Source: Acidobacteriota bacterium (GTDB lineage: Bacteria > Acidobacteriota > Terriglobia > UBA7540). From it: a stretch of 5,073 nt of DNA. Location of the stretch: positions 1 through 5,073 of the forward strand of contig JAKASC010000175.1 in assembly GCA_021828245.1 (NCBI GenBank), read 5' to 3'. The notes under the pieces were generated by a model. That model was not told the origin of the DNA. It saw only the letters and a list, made by a program, of their open reading frames with translations, and did no database searches. Positions 1-5,073 of this stretch are shown here, piece by piece (within the stretch, counting starts at the first letter, position 1; the number at the start of each line of letters is the position of its first letter). The translations under genes were made by a program, and so were the position numbers.

Positions 1-699
1 CGAGGCATCCAGCGCAGCCTTCTGCCGGAGACCACGCCGAACCTGGAAGGGTTTGAGATTGCGGTGCTGAACGAGCCCTGTTATGAAGTGGGCGGCGATT
101 ACTATGACTTCCTCACGCTCGGTCCGAACACGCTGTTGGTGGTCATCGCGGATGTGGAGGGCAAGGGCGTCGCCTCGGCGATGGTGATGTCGAACCTGCA
201 GGCGGCGCTGCGCGCGCTGGCGCTTCACCTTCATTCGCTCAATGAGATTGTCGAGGCGCTGAACCGCAAGATGCTCACCGACACACGCTCCCGAAAATAC
301 CTCAGCTTGTTTCTGGGCTTGATTGACCTCAAGCGCAAATCCCTTCATTACATCAACTGCGGCCATGTGCCACCCGTCATTGTACGCCCGGCTGACGGTT
401 CGGTTCGGCTGACCGAGGGCGGCACGGTCATCGGTCTGTTTGAGAACGCCGAATTCCAGCGCGGCCAAGAGAGGCTCCAACCGGGCGATGTCTTGGTTCT
501 CTGCACGGACGGAATCACCGAAGCCATGAACGCCGAAGAGGAAGAATACGGCACGGATCGGCTGATGGCGGCGGTCCAGAACGCGGCGGCGCAAAAGGCT
601 TCCGACATTGTGACCGCGGTCTGCGCCGACGTGACGCGCTTCTCGCAACGCGGCACCCACCTCGACGACAAGGTGATGCTCGCCATTAAGGCGCTCTGA
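1..699 (+). CDS. SpoIIE/RsbU-type PP2C serine phosphatase, C-terminal catalytic domain (5' truncated)
   Basis: The reading frame is open from base 1 to a TGA at 697-699, giving 232 visible residues; the true start lies left of the window. The fragment opens with the 'IQRSLLPE' segment that joins a sensory or linker region to the catalytic core in this family. It then shows GGDYYDF (Asp33, Asp36), ADVEGKG (Asp51), NCGH (residues 119-122), CTDGITEA (Asp170) and a final LDDKV (Asp222/223). Together these supply the acidic metal ligands of PPM/PP2C phosphatases, so the domain looks complete and active. Family members dephosphorylate phosphoserine or phosphothreonine proteins, classically anti-anti-sigma factors in partner-switching control of sigma factors. 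The missing N-terminus would normally carry a PAS, GAF, HAMP or receiver domain, so the signal cannot be named. No anti-sigma or STAS gene is visible nearby. The internal ATG/GTG codons near base 64 are not starts, because conserved sequence precedes them. Confidence 0.93.
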   Translation, partial: RGIQRSLLPETTPNLEGFEIAVLNEPCYEVGGDYYDFLTLGPNTLLVVIADVEGKGVASAMVMSNLQAALRALALHLHSLNEIVEALNRKMLTDTRSRKYLSLFLGLIDLKRKSLHYINCGHVPPVIVRPADGSVRLTEGGTVIGLFENAEFQRGQERLQPGDVLVLCTDGITEAMNAEEEEYGTDRLMAAVQNAAAQKASDIVTAVCADVTRFSQRGTHLDDKVMLAIKAL

Positions 700-816
700 A
701 CACGCGAGCGGCGCCGGGCCTCTTTACCGCATGACAAGAAATACCCCATGGCGGTTGGGCACGCCAACTGACCTTGCAGGAGACGCGCAGCCCCTGACTC
801 GCGTAGGTGAGTTCGC

Positions 817-840
817 GGCCGGCGAGCGCGCTTGCCCGCC
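817..840. repeat. Imperfect GC-rich palindrome in convergent gap
   Basis: A perfect 8-base palindrome AGCGCGCT (825-832) is extended outward by one G-T pair, then three G-C pairs, one mismatch (820/837) and three more G-C pairs. It sits between two genes that converge (stops at 699 and 884), where a two-way terminator might be expected. No T-run follows on either strand, so it is not a classical intrinsic terminator. In sequence this GC-rich it could be chance. I see nothing else in 700-883. Confidence 0.3.
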
Positions 841-883
841 AACGCCGTGCCGCCGCCACCAATAGGCATCACACCACGCACGG

Positions 884-1162
884 CTAATGCGGCATGGCGC
901 TTTGAATCCACACGTGGCGCAGATAGGCTGCCAAGATGCCCAGGCCGTAGAGCACCGTCAACGCGATGAGCCATTTCAACCAGCGCCCGACCGACTCGAT
1001 TTTCTTCGCCAGGCGCTGCTGCTGGCTCAGTAGGGTCGCCTCGGCCGCTCCAAGGTGCACAGTCTCATCCTCATGGCTTCCCAGCACTTGCCGGTAGATT
1101 CCCACGACGATAGTGATAATGAGCAAAATCACCCAACCGAAGACGAAAGGCATCAGCTTCAT
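884..1162 (-). CDS. Small two-helix membrane protein of unknown function
   Basis: This frame encodes 92 residues and ends with TAG (884-886 on the minus strand). The chosen ATG at 1160-1162 has a strong GGAGGA five bases upstream. A frame extending to 1201 would add 13 residues without such a site and is unlikely. A hydrophobic helix spans about residues 5-23 (PFVFGWVILLIITIVVGIY). A polar stretch of about 35 residues follows, containing SHEDETVHL and a Gln/Lys-rich, possibly coiled segment (SQQQRLAKKIES). A second helix spans about residues 59-81, with a short polar tail. Both ends would face the same side of the membrane; which side is not clear. There are no Cys residues, no enzyme motif and no cleavable signal peptide. 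Small proteins with a similar acidic/His segment between two helices seem familiar from Acidobacteriota, but I cannot name a function. It lies 143 bases downstream of rpiB on the same strand, and I find no convincing promoter of its own, so co-transcription is possible. Confidence 0.8.
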   Translation of the reverse strand: MKLMPFVFGWVILLIITIVVGIYRQVLGSHEDETVHLGAAEATLLSQQQRLAKKIESVGRWLKWLIALTVLYGLGILAAYLRHVWIQSAMPH

Positions 1163-1167
1163 GACCT

Positions 1168-1173
1168 TCCTCC
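1168..1173 (-). promoter_or_regulatory. Ribosome binding site that fixes the start of the small membrane protein
   Basis: GGAGGA on the minus strand lies five bases before the ATG at 1160-1162. It decides the start in favour of this ATG over the in-frame upstream start at 1201, which has no comparable site. Confidence 0.8.
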
Positions 1174-1305
1174 AAGAATGGGCTGCCGTGACTTGCTTCA
1201 ACCTGTCGGCGGGCGCCGTCTTCGCGCGCGACGCGAGACAGCCCCATTCACAATGTGGCGCAGCCGCGCCCCCGCCGCTGTGATGGAGCGCACCCCGGCG
1301 GCAAG

Positions 1306-1767
1306 CTAGTCGCCGGCGAGGAATCGAGCTTCGATGGCCTTCACCTTCGCCAGCCGCCGCACGTGGCGCTCCTCGCCTGAAAAGCGCGCGGCGAGAAAGG
1401 CGCGCGCCAACTCGCGGGCGAGTTCTGGGCCAATAATCCGCGAGCCCAGCACCAAGACGTTCATGTCATCGTGCTCAACGCCCTGATGGGCCGAGTAGGT
1501 GTCATGGCAAATCCCCGCCCGAATGCCGAGCATCTTATTGGCCGCGACGGACGCTCCCACGCCGCTGCCGCAAATCAAAATCCCGCGTTCGGCCCGGCCA
1601 CTCCTTACCGCCTCGCCGACCGCCTGGGCAAAGTCCGGGTAATCGTCGGGATGCGAGCCGTCAAAGGCTCCCACATCCAGAACCTCATGACCCAAACCCT
1701 GGACGTAAGCCAGCAGGCTCTGTTTCATTTCAAATCCCGCGTGGTCCGCCCCGAGCACAATCTTCAC
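1306..1767 (-). CDS. rpiB: Ribose-5-phosphate isomerase B
   Basis: The product interconverts ribose 5-phosphate and ribulose 5-phosphate in the non-oxidative pentose phosphate pathway, in the cytoplasm. It has 153 residues, the usual length for the RpiB/LacAB family. Residues in family positions include GADHAG (6-11, Asp8 and His9), DDYPDFA (Tyr43), ICGSGVG with the catalytic-position Cys66, AANK (75-78), the HDTYSAH segment (88-94), His99, NVLVLGSRIIG (103-113) and the phosphate-binding-type RH-x-RR motif (134-138). Cys66 and His99 fall at the same numbers as in E. coli RpiB; position 68 is Ser where E. coli has Thr. The start is the GTG at 1765-1767, giving MKIVLGADHAG and preceded by AGGAGG four bases away. 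Another GTG five codons upstream lacks such a site. Family members can also act on allose 6-phosphate, but no allose genes are seen here. It is transcribed divergently from argS. Confidence 0.95.
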   Translation of the reverse strand: MKIVLGADHAGFEMKQSLLAYVQGLGHEVLDVGAFDGSHPDDYPDFAQAVGEAVRSGRAERGILICGSGVGASVAANKMLGIRAGICHDTYSAHQGVEHDDMNVLVLGSRIIGPELARELARAFLAARFSGEERHVRRLAKVKAIEARFLAGD

Positions 1768-1771
1768 GACG

Positions 1772-1777
1772 CCTCCT
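1772..1777 (-). promoter_or_regulatory. rpiB ribosome binding site
   Basis: AGGAGG on the minus strand stands four bases upstream of the GTG at 1765-1767. It selects this GTG over the in-frame GTG at 1780-1782, where the Shine-Dalgarno sequence would lie inside the coding region. Confidence 0.75.
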
Positions 1778-1845
1778 CTCACGGCACATCTTGATTCGGG
1801 CGCGGCAGCCGGTGAGTTCCGCCTCGCCGCGGGCCGAGGCCAAGA

Positions 1846-1851
1846 ATTATA
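1846..1851 (-). promoter_or_regulatory. Putative -10 box of the rpiB promoter
   Basis: The minus strand reads TATAAT, a perfect sigma-70-type -10 hexamer within an AT-rich island (1844-1855) that stands out from the GC-rich surroundings. It would start transcription near 1839, giving a leader of about 72 bases before the rpiB GTG. I see no good -35 hexamer at the 16-18 base spacing, so the call rests on the -10 box and its position. Confidence 0.5.
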
Positions 1852-1930
1852 TAAACCCCCGCTGAGAAAAGCGACACCAGCGCGCGGAGTGGGGGGCGCC
1901 GTGGCGCCTGCCGCACGCCGGAGGTTGGTC

Positions 1931-1939
1931 TGCTATGAT
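1931..1939 (+). promoter_or_regulatory. Putative extended -10 promoter of argS
   Basis: TGCTATGAT contains TATGAT (five of six matches to TATAAT) at 1934-1939, preceded by TG and one base. That is the extended -10 arrangement, which can work without a strong -35 box; none is evident near 1911-1916. The transcript would begin near 1946, giving a leader of about 70 bases before the argS GTG. It is oriented away from the rpiB -10 box, 82 bases to the left. Confidence 0.45.
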
Positions 1940-1997
1940 AAGCGTTACGCCGTCGTGAAGGCGCGGGCGGCGGTGTGACGTCTGAAGAGAAGATTTT

Positions 1998-2015
1998 GTT
2001 TCCCTGAAAGGAAAC
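1998..2015 (+). promoter_or_regulatory. Hairpin covering the argS ribosome binding site
   Basis: GTTTCC (1998-2003) and GGAAAC (2010-2015) are exact reverse complements separated by the six-base loop CTGAAA, ending one base before the GTG start. The only Shine-Dalgarno candidate, AAAGGA (2007-2012), has its GGA in the 3' arm of the stem, so folding would hide it. The stem is short (three G-C and three A-T pairs), so it may only tune translation. Whether it is regulatory is inference. Confidence 0.4.
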
Positions 2016-2016
2016 C

Positions 2017-4005
2017 GTGTACGTAGCGATTCAGGAAGCGATTGGGCGGAAGTATGTCGAGGTGGTGCGCGAGCTTTTTGGCCTGACGGTGGAGGCGCCG
2101 GCGCTGGACACGCCGCCGCAGCCCGAGCTGGGCGATCTTTCACTGGCGGCGGCGTTCGAGCTGGCTAAAAAGCTGCGGCAGCCGCCGCGGCGGATTGCGG
2201 AACAGCTCGTTCAAAAGATGCTGCCGATTGACGGCGTTGAGCGAGCCAGCGTGGCCGGTGGCGGTTACGTCAATTTTTACCTGGAACGGGCGCCCCTGGC
2301 GCTGCGACTTTATCGCCTGCGCCACGGACAGCCGGAAACTTCTCCGCCCCGAAAGCCTGAAAAAGTCTTAGTCGAGCACACTAGCATCAATCCCAACAAG
2401 GCGGCGCACATCGGCCACTTGCGCAACGCCGTGCTCGGCGACTCCTTCGCCCGTCTGCTGCGATTCCGCGGCTATCGCGTCGAAGTCCAAAACTACATTG
2501 ACAACACCGGCGTGCAGGTGGCGGACGTCGTCGTGGGTTTCCTCAATCTCGAGCGAAAAACCGCCGCCGACGTTCAAGCCTTGGTGAACGACCCCGCCAC
2601 GCGGTTTGATTACTATTGTTGGGACCTCTACGCGCGCGTCTTTCGCGCTTATGAGGAGCATCCGGAAATGCTGACGCTGCGCGCCGACACCCTGAAAGCG
2701 ATTGAAGAAAATCACGGCGAGGCCGCGGCCGTCGCCAAAATTGTTTCTACCGCCATCGTCAAAAAGCATTTGGAGACAATGCTCCGCCTCAACATCGAAT
2801 ATGACCTGCTGGTGGAAGAAAGCGAAATTTTGCGGCTGGATTTCTGGAAGGCAGCGTTTGAGGAGATGCAGCGCGTGGGCGCGATTCGTTACGAGACCGC
2901 GGGCAAAAACGCCGGCTGCTGGGTGATGAGCCTGGATGGAAGCCCCGACGACGACGCGGAGGGAAAAAACGACGACGTCAAAATTATCGTTCGCTCGAAC
3001 CGCACCGTCACTTACGTCGGCAAGGACATTGCCTATCATCTTTGGAAATTCGGTTTGCTCGGCAAGGATTTTACCTACGCGCCGTTTTATCAGTACCCCG
3101 ATGGAAAAACGCTCTGGCTGACGTCGGGCGAGGCGCAGGGGTCGGCTCCTCATTTTGGCCACGCCACCACGGTCTATTCCGTCATTGACACGCGGCAAAC
3201 CTATCTTCAAAACGTCGTCGCCGCGGCGCTCAAGGCCATGGGACACGCCGAGGCTGCCGCGCATTTGCACCATTTCGCCTATGAAGTGGTGGGGCTTTCA
3301 CCGGCTTGCGCCGAGGAATTGGGGTTTGAACTTTCAGCGGAAGACCGCGAGCGCAGCTACGTGGAAGTTTCCGGCCGCAAAGGTCTCGGCATGAAAGCGG
3401 ATGATTTGCTGGATCGGCTGGTCGAAAAAGCCACGGAAGAAGTCCGCTCGCGCCAGATGACCGGCGATCCCGCAGAGCAGTCAGCCTACGGCCGCATGAT
3501 TGCCGTCGGCGCGTTGCGGTATTTCCTCTCCAAATTTTCGCGCCGCGTCGTCATCGTGTTCGATTTCAAAGAAGCGCTCGCCTTTGAAGGCGAAACCGGC
3601 CCCTACCTTCAGTATTCGACCGTGCGCGCGCGGAATATTTTCCGCAAATTTGCCGAATCGCACCCTGGCTTCGATGTTCGTTCGCTCGATCAGGAAGTCA
3701 GCCCGGCCCAGCTTCGCGCCGCTTTTGAAGGGGAAGACGGGCTGGCGCTTTGGCAGTTGACCGCGCTCGCCGCGCAGCTTGAACTCGTCGCCGACCAGGC
3801 CATCACCCATGCCGAGCCGGCCGTTGTCGCCAAATTCGCTTTTCGCCTGGCGCAAAGTTTTAACAATTTCTACCATCGGCACCACATCCTGAGCGAACCA
3901 GACGCGGCGCGGCAAAAGGTTTTGCTGTTTCTGGTGTCTATCGTCAGCCAAACCTTAACTCAAACGCTCGAATTGTTGGGCATCGAGGTTCCTGAACGGA
4001 TGTAG
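2017..4005 (+). CDS. argS: Arginyl-tRNA synthetase (class I)
   Basis: The product charges tRNA-Arg with arginine using ATP, in the cytoplasm. It has 662 residues, longer than E. coli ArgRS (577). The N-terminal domain (about 1-110) includes ELGDLSLAAAFELAKKL, as in the Arg-tRNA synthetase N-terminal fold. The class I core begins at EHTSINPNKAAHIGH, with HIGH at 131-134, and continues through YIDNTGVQVADV. The KMSKS position carries the degenerate GRKGLGMKADDL (453-464). The C-terminal DALR anticodon-binding region is marked by GPYLQYSTVRAR (528-539) and FNNFYHRHHIL (615-625), and the protein ends in the family-typical LLGIEVPERM. An acidic run (SPDDDAEGKNDD, 309-320) looks like a surface loop insertion. 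The GTG start is secure: an in-frame TGA lies at 2005-2007 and no other start falls between. The gene appears to be transcribed alone, divergently from rpiB. Confidence 0.97.
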   Translation: MYVAIQEAIGRKYVEVVRELFGLTVEAPALDTPPQPELGDLSLAAAFELAKKLRQPPRRIAEQLVQKMLPIDGVERASVAGGGYVNFYLERAPLALRLYRLRHGQPETSPPRKPEKVLVEHTSINPNKAAHIGHLRNAVLGDSFARLLRFRGYRVEVQNYIDNTGVQVADVVVGFLNLERKTAADVQALVNDPATRFDYYCWDLYARVFRAYEEHPEMLTLRADTLKAIEENHGEAAAVAKIVSTAIVKKHLETMLRLNIEYDLLVEESEILRLDFWKAAFEEMQRVGAIRYETAGKNAGCWVMSLDGSPDDDAEGKNDDVKIIVRSNRTVTYVGKDIAYHLWKFGLLGKDFTYAPFYQYPDGKTLWLTSGEAQGSAPHFGHATTVYSVIDTRQTYLQNVVAAALKAMGHAEAAAHLHHFAYEVVGLSPACAEELGFELSAEDRERSYVEVSGRKGLGMKADDLLDRLVEKATEEVRSRQMTGDPAEQSAYGRMIAVGALRYFLSKFSRRVVIVFDFKEALAFEGETGPYLQYSTVRARNIFRKFAESHPGFDVRSLDQEVSPAQLRAAFEGEDGLALWQLTALAAQLELVADQAITHAEPAVVAKFAFRLAQSFNNFYHRHHILSEPDAARQKVLLFLVSIVSQTLTQTLELLGIEVPERM

Positions 4006-4120
4006 CGGTTGTCAGGGTTTCCATCTTTTGCCCCATCAACTGTGCGCGGTTGCCCTATTCAGGCAGCGAACTCCGCTCTCCTCTTCTCACCAACATTCTT
4101 CAACTCCGCGAAGATAGGTG

Positions 4121-4148
4121 CGATGGGCTGGGCCACGCCATCGGCGTG
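4121..4148 (+). other. Two mutually exclusive small hairpins downstream of argS
   Basis: CGATGG (4121-4126) can pair with CCATCG (4138-4143). Alternatively CACGCC (4134-4139) can pair with GGCGTG (4143-4148) around a three-base loop. The two stems share bases, so only one can form at a time. They lie in the argS 3' region just before the next promoter and have no T-run after them. They may help end argS transcription, or may be chance. Nothing else is evident in 4006-4149. Confidence 0.25.
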
Positions 4149-4149
4149 C

Positions 4150-4180
4150 TTGACTTCGCCGCCCCCTCGGTCGCTAGAAT
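4150..4180 (+). promoter_or_regulatory. Sigma-70-type promoter of the TPR gene, likely leaderless
   Basis: TTGACT (4150-4155, five of six matches to TTGACA) and TAGAAT (4175-4180, five of six matches to TATAAT) are separated by 19 bases, somewhat longer than the usual 17. Counting six to seven bases from the -10 box puts the transcript start at about 4187, the A of the ATG. No Shine-Dalgarno sequence lies before that ATG, which fits a leaderless message. Confidence 0.6.
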
Positions 4181-4186
4181 CAAAGC

Positions 4187-5073
4187 ATGAAGGTTCGCCG
4201 GGCATGGGCGGTGGTGTTGCTTGGGATGGGCCTGGCAGGGTCGGCTCGCTCGGCGAAATTGCCACCTCTACCCCAACTTGATTTGGCGCATGTTTTCCCC
4301 GGCGTGCGCCAACAGATTGAAAAGGCGGCCACCGCCGCGCGCCAGCATCCCACGGATCCCGAAGCCACCGGGAAGTTAGGGATGGTGCTCGACGCCTACC
4401 AGCAATACGCGGCGGCAGCGGTTTGCTATCGGCGGGCGCACCTTTTGGCGCCCACCGCATTCCAGTGGGTTTATAACCTGGCGTATGATGAAATGAGACT
4501 GGGCCAATATCAGCAGGCTGCCCAGACCTTTCGAACTGCCATCAGGATGCAACCGAGCTACCTGCCCGCCCGATTGAATCTTGGCCGGTGCCTCTTGGCT
4601 ATCGGGCAATGGAGCGAGAGCCAAAAACTTTATTCCGTCATCACGAAAGACTACCCGGATAATCCTGAAGCTTTCTACGGACTGGGCCGCGCCGAAGCCG
4701 AGCAGGGCGAGACGACGGTGGCGGCCGCGGCGCTTGAGCGGGCGTGCCGATTGTTTCCTCGTTATGGCGCCGCGCATTACGCTCTGGCGCTGGCCTACCG
4801 AAAGTTGGGCCACCCTCGCAAAGCCAAGCGACAATTTATCGCCTATCAGGCCAACGTGACCACGGACCCGCCGGCGGTGGATCCGCTGCGCGCCGCCGTG
4901 CAGCAGTTGAATGAGGCGCCGCTCCATTATTTGCAGCGCGGATTGGCGCTGGCGCAGGAGGGAAATCTGCAAGCCGCCATTCAGGCGCATTTGAAAGCCA
5001 TTGCGCTCGATCCGGATTTCGTGCAGCCCTACATCAACCTCATTCAGCTTTACGCGCGAGTGGGAGATTACGG
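4187..5073 (+). CDS. Exported tetratricopeptide-repeat protein (3' truncated)
   Basis: The frame stays open from the ATG at 4187 to the right edge, giving 295 whole codons. An in-frame TAG at 4175-4177 and no other start after it fix the ATG. The N-terminus is a signal peptide: MKVRR, a hydrophobic core AWAVVLLGMGLAG, then small residues, with cleavage probably around residues 20-23. A Pro-rich joint (KLPPLPQLDL) and a helical segment lead into TPR units at about 58-91, 92-125, 126-159, 160-193 and 194-223. A linker (VTTDPPAVDPL) follows, then a further unit at 245-278 and the start of another. Consensus features are visible, such as NLG-RCLLAIGQWSES and GLALAQEGNLQAAIQAHLKAIALDPDF. TPR arrays bind other proteins, so it probably works as a periplasmic or outer-surface scaffold; its partner and any C-terminal domain lie outside the window. 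The codon choice and GC level resemble the neighbours, with no sign of transfer. Confidence 0.9.
   Translation, partial: MKVRRAWAVVLLGMGLAGSARSAKLPPLPQLDLAHVFPGVRQQIEKAATAARQHPTDPEATGKLGMVLDAYQQYAAAAVCYRRAHLLAPTAFQWVYNLAYDEMRLGQYQQAAQTFRTAIRMQPSYLPARLNLGRCLLAIGQWSESQKLYSVITKDYPDNPEAFYGLGRAEAEQGETTVAAAALERACRLFPRYGAAHYALALAYRKLGHPRKAKRQFIAYQANVTTDPPAVDPLRAAVQQLNEAPLHYLQRGLALAQEGNLQAAIQAHLKAIALDPDFVQPYINLIQLYARVGDY

Noticed and set aside
739..774. Small inverted repeats GTTGG/CCAAC and TGGCG/CGCCA in the convergent gap
   Set aside because: Each has five pairs, they overlap each other, and no T-run follows. They are within what chance gives.
348..974. Minus-strand open frame of 208 codons overlapping the phosphatase end and the small membrane gene
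   Set aside because: It overlaps two better-supported genes and has a low-complexity Arg/Ser-rich translation typical of a shadow frame.
1257..1270. Hairpin GGCGC-AGCC-GCGCC between rpiB and the small membrane gene
   Set aside because: It has only five base pairs and no T-run on the minus strand after it. It is too weak to call an rpiB terminator in sequence this GC-rich.
1471..1794. Plus-strand open frame across rpiB
   Set aside because: It is antisense to rpiB, whose motifs and ribosome site are clear. No domain is visible in the plus-strand product.
1946..2016. T-box riboswitch in the argS leader
   Set aside because: The predicted leader is about 70 bases, far too short for a T-box, and I see no T-box core sequence or terminator/antiterminator pair.
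2368..3273. Long minus-strand open frame (301 codons) inside argS
   Set aside because: It lies wholly antisense to argS, whose protein is unmistakable. Its translation shows no recognisable domain, and long antisense frames are common in GC-rich genes.
3997..4029. Possible intrinsic terminator after argS (GATG...CATC followed by TTTT)
   Set aside because: The stem is only four pairs with a loop of about 20 bases and overlaps the argS stop, so it would be unstable. The TTTT run alone is not enough.
4376..4990. Minus-strand open frame of 204 codons opposite the TPR gene
   Set aside because: The plus strand encodes a signal peptide and regular TPR units across the same bases. The antisense product is Arg/Gln-rich with no motif and no convincing start signal.

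Overview
The window is ordinary-looking chromosome from a GC-rich bacterium. It has four or five well-supported genes and no mobile element, CRISPR array, rRNA or tRNA. Wording typical of Acidobacteriota recurs in several proteins: the ArgRS with 'INPNKAAHIGHLRNAV' and 'YIDNTGVQVADV', the RpiB with 'YSAHQGVEHDDMNVL', and the exported TPR protein. I therefore favour Acidobacteriota or a neighbouring phylum. This rests on remembered family resemblance, not on a search.

Layout from left to right. Bases 1-699 (+) are the C-terminal catalytic domain of a SpoIIE/RsbU-type PP2C phosphatase, cut off by the left edge. A 184-base convergent gap (700-883) holds only an imperfect GC-rich palindrome. On the minus strand lie a 92-residue protein with two membrane segments (884-1162) and, upstream of it, rpiB (1306-1767). 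A 143-base gap separates the two; they read in the same direction and may share a transcript. A 249-base divergent region (1768-2016) carries a plausible promoter for each flanking gene, with predicted leaders of about 70 bases on both sides. argS (2017-4005, +) starts at GTG, and its ribosome binding site lies inside a small hairpin. After a 181-base gap, an exported tetratricopeptide-repeat protein starts at 4187 (+) and runs off the right edge. This gene appears to be transcribed from a promoter that places the transcript start at or next to its ATG, so the mRNA may be leaderless.

Functionally the window mixes housekeeping genes (arginine tRNA charging; pentose phosphate isomerisation) with a signalling phosphatase and two envelope-associated proteins of unknown role. 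Nothing ties them into one pathway, and I see no evidence for a new multi-gene system. The points most worth a second look are control signals and protein details: the possible leaderless start of the TPR gene, the hairpin over the argS ribosome binding site, and the small membrane protein with a conserved-looking acidic/His segment between its helices.
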